Source of the DNA: an uncultured Anaerolineaceae bacterium
Lineage (GTDB): Bacteria > Chloroflexota > Anaerolineae > Anaerolineales > Anaerolineaceae
DNA length: 8,400 nucleotides
NCBI GenBank assembly: GCA_937907495.1
Contig: CALESS010000535.1
Span: 1-8,400, forward strand
Direction of reading: 5' to 3'
In this document: piece by piece, positions 1 through 5,881 of the stretch
How the letters are laid out: each line of letters begins with the position of its first letter
Position numbering within the stretch: the first letter of the stretch is position 1
Translations under genes and position numbers: made by a program
The notes under the pieces: generated by a model
What the model was told of the DNA's origin: nothing
The model's input: the letters and a program-made list of their open reading frames with translations, nothing else
Database searches by the model: none

Positions 1-1620
1 AAGGGCACCCGTCTGCGTCCGGAAGCCATGGCAGTGACGGTGGCAGAACGGAATATTGTTGAGGTGACGGGTTGGGCCGTGCTGCAAACGCTGCAATGGG
101 TGGAAGCGCTGATGGCGGAGAATTCTCCTTTCACAACCCGGCAAAAAGCCATATCAGAACGGATTTTGAAGGAAATCCGCGAGCGGTTGGGTTTCCTGGT
201 GGATGTCGGGCTGGATTACCTGACGCTGCATCGTTCGGCGGGTTCTCTTTCGGGCGGCGAGGCTCAACGAATTCGGTTGGCAACCCAGATCGGTTCGCAC
301 TTGATGGGCGTCTTATACGTGCTGGATGAGCCTTCCATCGGTTTGCACCCGCGGGATAACAGCCGCCTGCTGGCGACATTGAAAAGTCTGCGGGATTTAG
401 GGAATACCGTGCTGGTGGTGGAACACGATGAAGAAACCATCCGTGCCGCGGATTGGATCGTGGACCTTGGCCCGGGGGCGGGGGAACACGGCGGGCGCCT
501 GGTGGCGGAAGGAACGGTGGAGCAAATCCTGGCGTCGGAGGAATCGCTGACCGGGGCGTATCTATCGCATCGTTTGCAGGTGCCCATGCCTGCGGAACGC
601 AGACCCGGTAACGGCAAGTGGCTGCGCATCTTTGGGGCGCGGGCGAATAATTTGAAAAACTTGACCGTGGAAATCCCGCTGGGACGGTTGGTTTGCATTA
701 CCGGGGTTTCCGGGTCGGGGAAATCCACCCTGATGGTGGATATCCTCTATCGCTCGCTGGCACACACCTTAAACGGTGCGCGTACCCAGGCCGGAGATTT
801 TGACCGGATTGAAGGGGTGGAGCACCTCGATAAGATCATCAATATTGATCAGTCACCCATCGGGCGCACGCCGCGCAGCAATCCTGGAACGTACACCGGA
901 TTGTTTGATGAAATCCGCCAATTATTTGCGGAATTACCCGAGTCAAAGATGCGGGGATATAAGCCTGGACGGTTTTCGTTTAACGTCCACGGCGGGCGCT
1001 GTGAAGCCTGCCAGGGCCAGGGCCAGTTGAAGATTGAAATGCAATTTCTGCCGGATGTGTATGTGCCGTGTGATGTTTGCCATGGCGCCCGCTTCAACCG
1101 GGAGACTTTGCAAGTGCGCTTCAAGGGACTGACGATTGCGGATGTGCTGGATACCACGGTGGAAGCCGGCTTGGAATTCTTCACTGCGTTTCCATCCATT
1201 GTGAGCAAATTGAAGATGCTTTCCGAAGTGGGCCTGGGGTACATTCGGATTGGGCAGCCTGCACCGACTCTCTCGGGAGGTGAAGCGCAGCGCGTGAAGC
1301 TTTCCAAGGAACTCTCACGGCGGGCAACGGGACGGACTCTTTATGTGTTGGATGAGCCATCGGTGGGGCTGCATGCAGCCGATGTCCACCGCCTGGTGGA
1401 AGTGCTGCAACGGCTGGTGGAAACCGGCAATTCGGTGCTGATTATTGAGCATAACCTGGATATCATCAAGGTGGCGGACTATATCGTGGATCTTGGCCCG
1501 GATGGTGGAGACCGGGGTGGAGAATTGGTGGCAGCAGGCACGCCGGAGCAAATTTGTCAGAACCCGGCTTCTTATACCGGTCAATACCTGAAGCAATACC
1601 TGGAGGAATACCACCGCTAA
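1..1620 (+). CDS. uvrA: UvrABC excinuclease subunit A, C-terminal ~540 residues (5' end outside window)
   Basis: UvrA is the DNA-damage-sensing ABC ATPase of nucleotide excision repair; as a dimer it loads UvrB at lesions. The frame is open from base 1, and the first residues ([14 protein letters not shown]) match the stretch just after a zinc-module CxxC, so the ATG at base 28 is internal. Numbering codons from base 1, the end of ATPase I shows LSGGEAQR at 83-90, Walker [12 protein letters not shown] around 107-116 and the switch His at 142. ATPase II shows Walker [10 protein letters not shown] at 235-243, a zinc module with C334, C337, C357 and C360, the signature LSGGEAQR at 424-431, Walker B DEPS at 451-454 and IIEH at 481-484. 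Every visible catalytic element is intact. About 400 N-terminal residues, including the first Walker A and the UvrB-binding region, should lie to the left, given a usual length near 950. No intrinsic terminator follows, so some read-through into the LysM gene is possible. Confidence 0.97.
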   Translation, partial: KGTRLRPEAMAVTVAERNIVEVTGWAVLQTLQWVEALMAENSPFTTRQKAISERILKEIRERLGFLVDVGLDYLTLHRSAGSLSGGEAQRIRLATQIGSHLMGVLYVLDEPSIGLHPRDNSRLLATLKSLRDLGNTVLVVEHDEETIRAADWIVDLGPGAGEHGGRLVAEGTVEQILASEESLTGAYLSHRLQVPMPAERRPGNGKWLRIFGARANNLKNLTVEIPLGRLVCITGVSGSGKSTLMVDILYRSLAHTLNGARTQAGDFDRIEGVEHLDKIINIDQSPIGRTPRSNPGTYTGLFDEIRQLFAELPESKMRGYKPGRFSFNVHGGRCEACQGQGQLKIEMQFLPDVYVPCDVCHGARFNRETLQVRFKGLTIADVLDTTVEAGLEFFTAFPSIVSKLKMLSEVGLGYIRIGQPAPTLSGGEAQRVKLSKELSRRATGRTLYVLDEPSVGLHAADVHRLVEVLQRLVETGNSVLIIEHNLDIIKVADYIVDLGPDGGDRGGELVAAGTPEQICQNPASYTGQYLKQYLEEYHR

Positions 1621-1681
1621 AACCCTTGACTGGTTGAAATTTCGATATTCAGGTAGAATCCAGTCATCAGGTGCTTTTCCC

Positions 1682-1711
1682 TTGAAGCAGAAAATTCTTC
1701 TGCCATACTAT
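1682..1711 (+). promoter_or_regulatory. Possible sigma70-type promoter of the LysM gene
   Basis: A TTGAAG box (1682-1687), 18 bases of spacer and a TACTAT box (1706-1711) would place the transcription start about 13 bases before the LysM gene. Each box matches the consensus at 4 of 6 positions, so this is weak. Another TTGACT (1626-1631) and TAGAAT (1654-1659) lie upstream, but their 22-base spacing is too long for a standard promoter. Co-transcription from uvrA is the alternative. Confidence 0.3.
1687..1703. promoter_or_regulatory. 17-bp near-perfect palindrome in the uvrA-LysM gap
   Basis: GCAGAA and TTCTGC form inverted arms around AATTC; 7 of 8 position pairs match around the centre at 1695. 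It lies within the spacer of the candidate promoter at 1682-1711. That is where a dimeric repressor could bind. No T-run follows, so it is not an intrinsic terminator of uvrA. It may also be chance. Confidence 0.3.
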
Positions 1712-1730
1712 AAGAAATGATAGGAATATT

Positions 1731-2465
1731 ATGCGCAATAAAAATTCACCTCAAAGTGTGCTGGATAATTATAAAAAGAAGCAGAGAATGATGCCATTCC
1801 TGGTGGGGGGGCTGGCAATTTTATTGCTGGTGATCGGGATCATCATCCTGATCGTCTGGCTCTCTGCGCCTGGTAGGGCAATTGGGAATTTGATCGCAAC
1901 CGAGACTCCCACGCCCACCGCTACCTTCACGGCAACCCCAACCACCCCCACGCCAACAGCGACCGCCACGGCAACCGCGACTGATACGCCGACGGTTACC
2001 TTCACCCTTACGCCCGCCGGCCCGTTTGAATATACGGTGGTGGAAGGGGATACCTGTTATGACCTGCAAATCAAATTTGATGTCCAATTTGAGGCCCTGC
2101 TGGCTTTGAATCCCTTCATTGGGATCACTTGCCTGCTTCAGCCTGGGGATATCCTGTACATTCCGCAGCCCGGCATGGTGATTGAGCTGCCCACCGAAAC
2201 CCCCGTACCCACCGGGTTACCGCGCGGCACCCGCATACAATACACGGTGAAAACAGGCGATACACTGCAAGGCATCGCCTCCCGGTTTAATTCAACGGTC
2301 GAGGCGATCATCGGCATCCGTGAAAATGGGATTACCGATCCGGAGAATATTCCGGCAGGCAAGGTGATCCTGGTTCCGGTGAATCTGACGACCCCCACCC
2401 CGACGCGCACCATCACGGCAACCTGGCAAATGCCAACTCTGGTAACTGTTACGCCGACCCGCTAA
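1731..2465 (+). CDS. Membrane-anchored protein with two LysM domains
   Basis: A 244-residue envelope protein likely to bind peptidoglycan or another GlcNAc-containing glycan. A charged N-terminus (1-21, KKKQR) precedes one hydrophobic segment (about 22-45) with no lipobox, so it should stay anchored with its C-terminus outside. A Thr/Pro/Ala linker spans about 57-95. LysM 1 is at about 99-145 (YTVVEGDTCYDL to GDILYIP) and LysM 2 at about 169-217 (YTVKTGDTLQGIASRF to KVILVPV). A short Thr/Pro tail ends in TPTR. LysM 1 has a cysteine pair (C109, C134) absent from LysM 2. No catalytic domain is present, so the role is binding, scaffolding or wall tethering. An AGGAA (1722-1726) lies 4 bases before the ATG, a somewhat short spacing. 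The gene is closed by a strong terminator and so ends its own transcript. The LysM assignment is firm; the ligand is inferred from the family. Confidence 0.9.
   Translation: MRNKNSPQSVLDNYKKKQRMMPFLVGGLAILLLVIGIIILIVWLSAPGRAIGNLIATETPTPTATFTATPTTPTPTATATATATDTPTVTFTLTPAGPFEYTVVEGDTCYDLQIKFDVQFEALLALNPFIGITCLLQPGDILYIPQPGMVIELPTETPVPTGLPRGTRIQYTVKTGDTLQGIASRFNSTVEAIIGIRENGITDPENIPAGKVILVPVNLTTPTPTRTITATWQMPTLVTVTPTR
1899..2015 (+). repeat. Low-complexity Thr/Pro/Ala linker-coding repeat
   Basis: The DNA is strongly C-rich and G-poor on the coding strand and built from degenerate ACN-CCN-GCN codons, encoding TPT and TAT units at residues 57-95 of the LysM protein. Synonymous codons vary, so it is not an exact tandem repeat. 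It is best read as a flexible, possibly O-glycosylated spacer between membrane anchor and LysM domains. Confidence 0.8.
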
Positions 2466-2482
2466 TTCCTTCAATTCCGAGA

Positions 2483-2526
2483 GAATCCCGTTTTCCACCT
2501 TGGGGGAAGACGGGATTCCTTGTTTT
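2483..2526 (+). terminator. Intrinsic terminator after the LysM gene
   Basis: GAATCCCG (2483-2490) pairs perfectly with CGGGATTC (2511-2518). The stem continues inward with TTTTCC against GGAAGA through one T-G wobble, giving about 14 pairs with a loop of roughly 8 bases. The T-rich tract TTGTTTT (2520-2526) follows directly. No comparable T-run lies on the other side, so it acts on plus-strand transcripts. Confidence 0.9.
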
Positions 2527-2647
2527 CAGGGCAAGCATAAGCCAGGGAATTGGACAAAGAGCAGGCTGCCAGCCAATTGGAGTGGATAAGTGCATAGGTT
2601 GGCGATAACCAGCAAGAGTTAAATGGGATGGTTGTTTTTGGCTCATG
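2527..2647 (+). other. Intergenic leader with no clear promoter
   Basis: About 120 bases separate the terminator from the propeller gene. That gene must have its own promoter here because the terminator isolates it from the LysM gene. TTGG-containing and AT-rich hexamers occur, but no pair with 16-19 base spacing was convincing. A palindromic CCAATTGG (2573-2580) is present; nothing else stands out. Confidence 0.4.
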
Positions 2648-2651
2648 AGGA
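2648..2651 (+). promoter_or_regulatory. Shine-Dalgarno AGGA that selects the ATG at 2657
   Basis: AGGA ends 5 bases before the ATG at 2657, a normal spacing. It falls inside the 4-codon extension that would result from using the upstream in-frame ATG at 2645, which has no purine-rich site at a suitable distance. The downstream ATG is therefore preferred. Confidence 0.6.
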
Positions 2652-2656
2652 TAAGA

Positions 2657-3973
2657 ATGCCCAAGAAATATTGGCTATTTCTGCTGGCGGTGACAGTGGG
2701 CCTGGCGTTCAGCGTGTGGCTGGGCAGCCGATTACCGAAACCCACGCTGCAAAGCCCCGAGGTGGGGAGCCGGGGCGGAATTCGGCTACTGTTCGCAACA
2801 GAAATGCAGCCAGAGAGCGTAACCGGGCGCTTTACCATCACCTCTGGAGAGGAGTATTGGCTGGTTTACGAGGGGAAAGAACTAACTGCCTGGCCTCGCA
2901 CTTACTGGAAGGCGGGCGAGGTCATTTCCTTCCAATTGGCGGATGGGGCGGAGAGTGTGGATGGAAGGAAAATTACAGCGGGCATGAGTGGAGTGGTGCA
3001 TGTCCGCCAACCAGAAATCGTCTACCTCTCATTGCGATCCGGAATGGCAGATATTTGGAAGATTAATGCGGCGGGCGAGGAGCAACCGCTCTCGGACCAA
3101 GGAGAAGGGGGAGTGAGCGAACTGGCGGTATCCACGGATGGGGAGTGGATAGTCTACAGCCGGGAAAATGAAATGGGCGGAGCGGATTTATGGATTATGG
3201 ATCGCAGCGGGGGGCAGCGAAGGGAGGCGCAGGCGTGCGGCTCTGCCATTTGCGGAGAGATGGCCTGGCAGCCGGGCAGCCAACGAATTGCGTATAGCCA
3301 GTATTTTGAAGGAAGTTCGGGGCAGCCGCAGGTCTGGATCCAGGATGTGGCTTCCGGGAACACGGTGCCCTTCTTTGCGGATGTAGACATGGCGGGGATG
3401 CTGCCAGGGTTTTCCCCGGATGGAAAGTATATCTCCTTGTACAGCCCGGAGTTGGGGGGAGTGTTTGTCCAGCGTTTGGCGGATGGAAAAACCAGCATTC
3501 TCGAAACATCCATCCCGCAGCCGGCGGTCTGGTCGGTTGATTCGAGAGCGGTCTATTTGTTGAAAAGCCTTGCCCTGGAAGGGCAGCCAGCCGACAAAGT
3601 CTATCGCTTTGATTTGGAAGACAGCCGGATGGACCTGGCCCTGGGGACGAAAGATGATGCCTACAACTATGGCGCACCCGCCATTAACCCGCAAGATGGG
3701 AAGGTTGCAGCGCCGGTTCGACAATTGGAAGGGGGATTAAGTTCACAGGTTTGGTTGTTTGAGATCGGGGAGGAGAGGGTGCAGCCCATCACCAACGAAC
3801 CGGCTTTTATCCACGGCAATTTATCCTGGAACCCCGAGGGGAGCCAATTGCTCATCCAACGGTTCATGGTGGATTCCTCAGAGCAATTGCCGCAAATTCT
3901 TGTATGGGATACAGGGGATGGAGAAATCAGCCGGATTATTGAAAATGGCATCCAGGCGGAATGGTTACCCTGA
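2657..3973 (+). CDS. Membrane-anchored Ig-like plus TolB/WD40-type beta-propeller protein
   Basis: A 438-residue extracytoplasmic protein of unknown specific role. A positive N-terminus (MPKK) and a hydrophobic stretch (about 6-23) form a signal anchor or signal peptide without a lipobox. Residues about 33-117 resemble a bacterial SbsA-type Ig domain (LLFATEMQPESVTGRFTITS). The rest contains seven PD40-like strands, beginning at roughly 122, 157, 202, 250, 289, 340 and 387, with cues such as STDGEWIVYSR, FSPDGKYISLYS, WSVDSRAVYLL and WNPEGSQLLIQR, each followed by a V/L-W/F-x-x-D strand. This indicates a 6- or 7-bladed propeller, usually a protein- or ligand-binding platform. No peptidase triad was seen. 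The 3' end overlaps the convergent queG stop by 9 bases and has no terminator of its own. An alternative start at 2645 adds MRIR. Unlike the other envelope genes here, it lacks a Thr/Pro tail and linker. Confidence 0.85.
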   Translation: MPKKYWLFLLAVTVGLAFSVWLGSRLPKPTLQSPEVGSRGGIRLLFATEMQPESVTGRFTITSGEEYWLVYEGKELTAWPRTYWKAGEVISFQLADGAESVDGRKITAGMSGVVHVRQPEIVYLSLRSGMADIWKINAAGEEQPLSDQGEGGVSELAVSTDGEWIVYSRENEMGGADLWIMDRSGGQRREAQACGSAICGEMAWQPGSQRIAYSQYFEGSSGQPQVWIQDVASGNTVPFFADVDMAGMLPGFSPDGKYISLYSPELGGVFVQRLADGKTSILETSIPQPAVWSVDSRAVYLLKSLALEGQPADKVYRFDLEDSRMDLALGTKDDAYNYGAPAINPQDGKVAAPVRQLEGGLSSQVWLFEIGEERVQPITNEPAFIHGNLSWNPEGSQLLIQRFMVDSSEQLPQILVWDTGDGEISRIIENGIQAEWLP

Positions 3974-5119
3974 AAGAGCGTTAAGCAGGTTCTGCAGGGC
4001 TAGTTGCACTTCCGCGTCCGGCTCGGCAGCCAGCGCCTGTGATAGTAATTCCACTGCCTGGGGGGAAGGGTGACGATGGAGAGCTTGTCCGGCCTGAATG
4101 CGCAGCATGGGCACGGAATTATGAAGTAAGTGATCCACCAGTAGGGGCTGGAGCGCCGGGGAGGAGCAATTTCCGGCCGCAACCAGGCAATTACGCAACC
4201 AACCTGTATGACGGGTGCGAGCGATCGGTCTGCCCTGATATTTCTCTACAAAAACCCTCTCCGGCTGTTGAAGTTCTTGCGCCAAGTCCACCCAGGCTCC
4301 AGAAGGATGCGATTGGAAAGGGTTGCTTAAGGCCAGGGGGGCAAAGGCCTGGTTCCACGGACAGACCTCTTGGCAAATATCGCAACCGAAGACCCAGTCT
4401 CCCAGCAGTGGTTGGAGGTTGGCAGGGATGGCTGTCTTGTTTTCGATGGTCAGGTAGGAGATGCAGCGGGCAGAATCAAGAGTGCGATCGGCCCGAATGC
4501 AACCGGTGGGGCAGGCATCCAGGCAGCGGGTACAGGTGCCACAGTGGTCCGTGATCACCGGGGAAACCAGTTTGAGGTCGAGATCCGTAAGGATTTCTGC
4601 CAGCAGGAAATATGACCCCAGGCGGGGGTGGATGAGGCAGGAGTTTTTTCCGATCCAGCCCATTCCGGCTTTGGCTGCAAAGCCCCGTTCAATAATGGGG
4701 GCGGAATCGGTGAATATTTTATAGCGAAAAGGCTTGCCAATTTCCCCCAGTTTTTCCACCAGTTGTTCCAACAAGGGGGGAAGGATGTCATGGTAATCGA
4801 GACCCCAGGCATAGGAGGCGACCCGGCCCCCGCCGGAGGGGATGGGGGAGTCAGGCGCCTGGCTGGCAGGTGGATAGGGAATCGCCAGGCTGATGAGGGT
4901 GCGGGCGCCGGGGAGCATTTCCTGCGGATTGGCTCTCCTGGCGAGGGTGTCCGGTCGAGCCAGGTAACTCATGCCGGCATGCAGGCCGCGGCCAACCCAG
5001 TTTTGGAAGTGGTCAAAAAAAGGCGTGGGGTCTGGCTTGCTGACTCCACAAAGGAAAAAGCCGAGGGATTCCGCCTCGGCCTGGATTTGCTGAACTGTCA
5101 AGCACTCGCTCTGGTTCAC
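3965..5119 (-). CDS. queG: Epoxyqueuosine reductase
   Basis: QueG is the cobalamin- and iron-sulfur-dependent cytosolic enzyme that reduces epoxyqueuosine to queuosine at position 34 of tRNAs for Asp, Asn, His and Tyr. The 384 residues match the family length (about 380). Family landmarks are RVASYAWGLDYHDILP (99-114), TDSAPIIERGFAAKAGMGWIG (137-157, with D138 at the usual proposed catalytic acid), KNSCLI (158-163), a first cluster C193/C196/C199/C203 (CGTCTRCLDACPTG), RCISYLTIE (218-226) and a second cluster C246/C249/C253 (FGCDICQEVCPWN). The tail (about 320-384) looks like the HEAT-type repeats found in longer QueG proteins. The start is a GTG overlapping the upstream stop by 4 bases (GTGA) with no Shine-Dalgarno visible, so translational coupling is likely. 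The N-terminus (LTVQQIQAEAESLGF) begins where the family usually begins. No other queuosine gene is in view. Confidence 0.96.
   Translation of the reverse strand: MNQSECLTVQQIQAEAESLGFFLCGVSKPDPTPFFDHFQNWVGRGLHAGMSYLARPDTLARRANPQEMLPGARTLISLAIPYPPASQAPDSPIPSGGGRVASYAWGLDYHDILPPLLEQLVEKLGEIGKPFRYKIFTDSAPIIERGFAAKAGMGWIGKNSCLIHPRLGSYFLLAEILTDLDLKLVSPVITDHCGTCTRCLDACPTGCIRADRTLDSARCISYLTIENKTAIPANLQPLLGDWVFGCDICQEVCPWNQAFAPLALSNPFQSHPSGAWVDLAQELQQPERVFVEKYQGRPIARTRHTGWLRNCLVAAGNCSSPALQPLLVDHLLHNSVPMLRIQAGQALHRHPSPQAVELLSQALAAEPDAEVQLALQNLLNALSG
5116..5119 (-). promoter_or_regulatory. GTGA stop-start overlap coupling the NBR1-Ig lipoprotein gene to queG
   Basis: The TGA of the lipoprotein gene (5118-5116) shares bases with the GTG start of queG (5119-5117). 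The 20 bases before the GTG on the minus strand are C/A-rich and lack any AGGAG-like site. Reinitiation by the terminating ribosome is the simplest explanation for queG translation. Confidence 0.7.
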
Positions 5120-5796
5120 GGAGTGGGGGTTAGGGTTGCTTCCACCGTGGGTGTGACTTCCACAGTGGCGGTGGCAGTAGCGCCCGCTACCACAATGCGG
5201 ATGAAGACATTGAAGAAATTGCTATCCTGGGCGTTGGAAAGGACCCAGATGGTGTTGTATTCACCCGGTGCAGCCGGCGCTCGTATGGGCAGGGTAATTT
5301 GAACTTCTTCCTGGGGTTTAACCGTATTGGGCAGGGCAACTGCATTTACCGGGGACATTTGTGTACCGGCATAGAATCGCAGGCGGTACTGGGTGGTCCA
5401 GGTTGTGGTACCCGTATTCTTCACCCGCCAGACCACATTGAACTCTGAACCGGGGGTGACGATCGAGCCATCGGCTGGGCTTTGATCCACATAAATCGCC
5501 CGATCTGGCGAGGTTTGGATGGTAATCGTTGCACTGGCCAGGGGTGTGATGAGGGTAGGGATAAAGGTGGAAGTGGCAGGCGCCATGGTCGCAGTTTGTG
5601 TCGGAGGGAGGGTGGCAGTCGCCGAGGGGGTGAGAATAGCGGCATTGGTCAACAAAGCCTGTGCAGTTTGGGCTGCCTGGGTGATCACCATTTGGGAATC
5701 CGGGGTTGGGGAGGGCTGAGCTTTTTGTGAACAGCCGCTGAGGAGAATTGAAAGTGCAAGCAGGAGGACCCCTGCGCTTTTGGTAAACTTCAACAT
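5116..5796 (-). CDS. Lipoprotein with NBR1-type Ig-like domain
   Basis: A 226-residue lipoprotein. A signal peptide with K3 and K6, a hydrophobic core and the lipobox LSGC puts the lipidated Cys at 22, so it should sit on the outer face of the cytoplasmic membrane. A Thr/Ala/Pro linker spans about 55-92. Residues about 106-203 match the Ig-like FW domain named after NBR1 (next to BRCA1): ADGSIVTPGSEFNVVWRVKN, then GTTTWT with Trp133, RLRFYAGTQM, and APAAPGEYNTIWVLS with Trp184. In NBR1 this fold binds protein partners; bacterial versions are thought to be binding or adhesion modules. The tail ends in TLTPTP. The start was set at 5796 because AAGGA lies 9 bases upstream and this Met gives a proper signal peptide. 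An in-frame ATG at 5814 would add MEGCVS. The gene follows a terminator hairpin and overlaps queG by 4 bases. Confidence 0.88.
   Translation of the reverse strand: MLKFTKSAGVLLLALSILLSGCSQKAQPSPTPDSQMVITQAAQTAQALLTNAAILTPSATATLPPTQTATMAPATSTFIPTLITPLASATITIQTSPDRAIYVDQSPADGSIVTPGSEFNVVWRVKNTGTTTWTTQYRLRFYAGTQMSPVNAVALPNTVKPQEEVQITLPIRAPAAPGEYNTIWVLSNAQDSNFFNVFIRIVVAGATATATVEVTPTVEATLTPTP
5521..5634 (-). repeat. Low-complexity Thr/Ala/Pro linker in the NBR1-Ig lipoprotein
   Basis: Residues about 55-92 are mostly Thr, Ala, Pro and Ser (LTPSATATLPPTQTATM and following), connecting the lipid anchor to the Ig domain. Codons are degenerate, so the DNA is not an exact repeat. It parallels the linker of the LysM protein and is likely an extended spacer crossing the wall. 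Confidence 0.7.
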
Positions 5797-5805
5797 CGAA
5801 ACACA

Positions 5806-5810
5806 TCCTT
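5806..5810 (-). promoter_or_regulatory. Shine-Dalgarno AAGGA that selects the ATG at 5796
   Basis: AAGGA on the minus strand (5810-5806) lies 9 bases before the ATG at 5796. It falls inside the short extension created by the alternative ATG at 5814, which has no such site before it. Together with the lipoprotein signal beginning at MLKFTKS, this favours the downstream start. Confidence 0.65.
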
Positions 5811-5819
5811 CCATTATTC

Positions 5820-5852
5820 AAAAATCTGCGGCCAGAGTTCCCCTGGCCGCAG
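5820..5852 (-). terminator. Intrinsic terminator/attenuator between the M23 and NBR1-Ig genes
   Basis: On the minus strand CTGCGGCCAG (5852-5843) and CTGGCCGCAG (5835-5826) form a perfect 10-bp GC-rich stem with a 7-base loop, followed by A and five T (5824-5820). The plus-strand exit side has no T-run, so it acts on minus-strand transcripts leaving the M23 gene. It lies 24 bases before the preferred start of the next gene. No convincing promoter was found between the hairpin and that start, so partial read-through or attenuation is likely. Confidence 0.85.
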
Positions 5853-5881
5853 TCACATTGTCACCTGTGTATTGCAAACTG

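Noticed and set aside
28..30. ATG at 28 as the start of uvrA
   Set aside because: The nine codons before it (KGTRLRPEA) are conserved UvrA sequence, and the family continues about 400 residues upstream.
1628..1665. GACTGG/CCAGTC inverted repeat just after uvrA as a terminator
   Set aside because: The stem is only 6 bp with a 26-base loop and no T-run follows, so it would not terminate transcription; probably chance.
1769..2005. A minus-strand Val/Gly/Ala repeat protein
   Set aside because: It is the complement of the Thr/Pro-coding linker of the LysM gene. Such Val-Gly runs are the expected artefact of ACN/CCN codons read backwards.
1899..2015. Thr/Pro repeat DNA as a phase-variable tract or CRISPR-like array
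   Set aside because: The units are degenerate at the DNA level, with no exact repeat-spacer pattern and no homopolymer long enough for slippage; the conservation is at the amino-acid level.
2623..3066. A plus-strand frame starting at 2623 in another phase
   Set aside because: It overlaps the start of the Ig-propeller gene, shows no domain or hydrophobic segment, and the competing frame has a signal anchor and blade motifs.
4628..5302. A 224-codon plus-strand open frame opposite queG and the lipoprotein tail
   Set aside because: The minus-strand reading has both Fe-S motifs of QueG. The plus-strand product is low-complexity Gly/Val/Ala sequence, partly the complement of a Thr/Pro tail.
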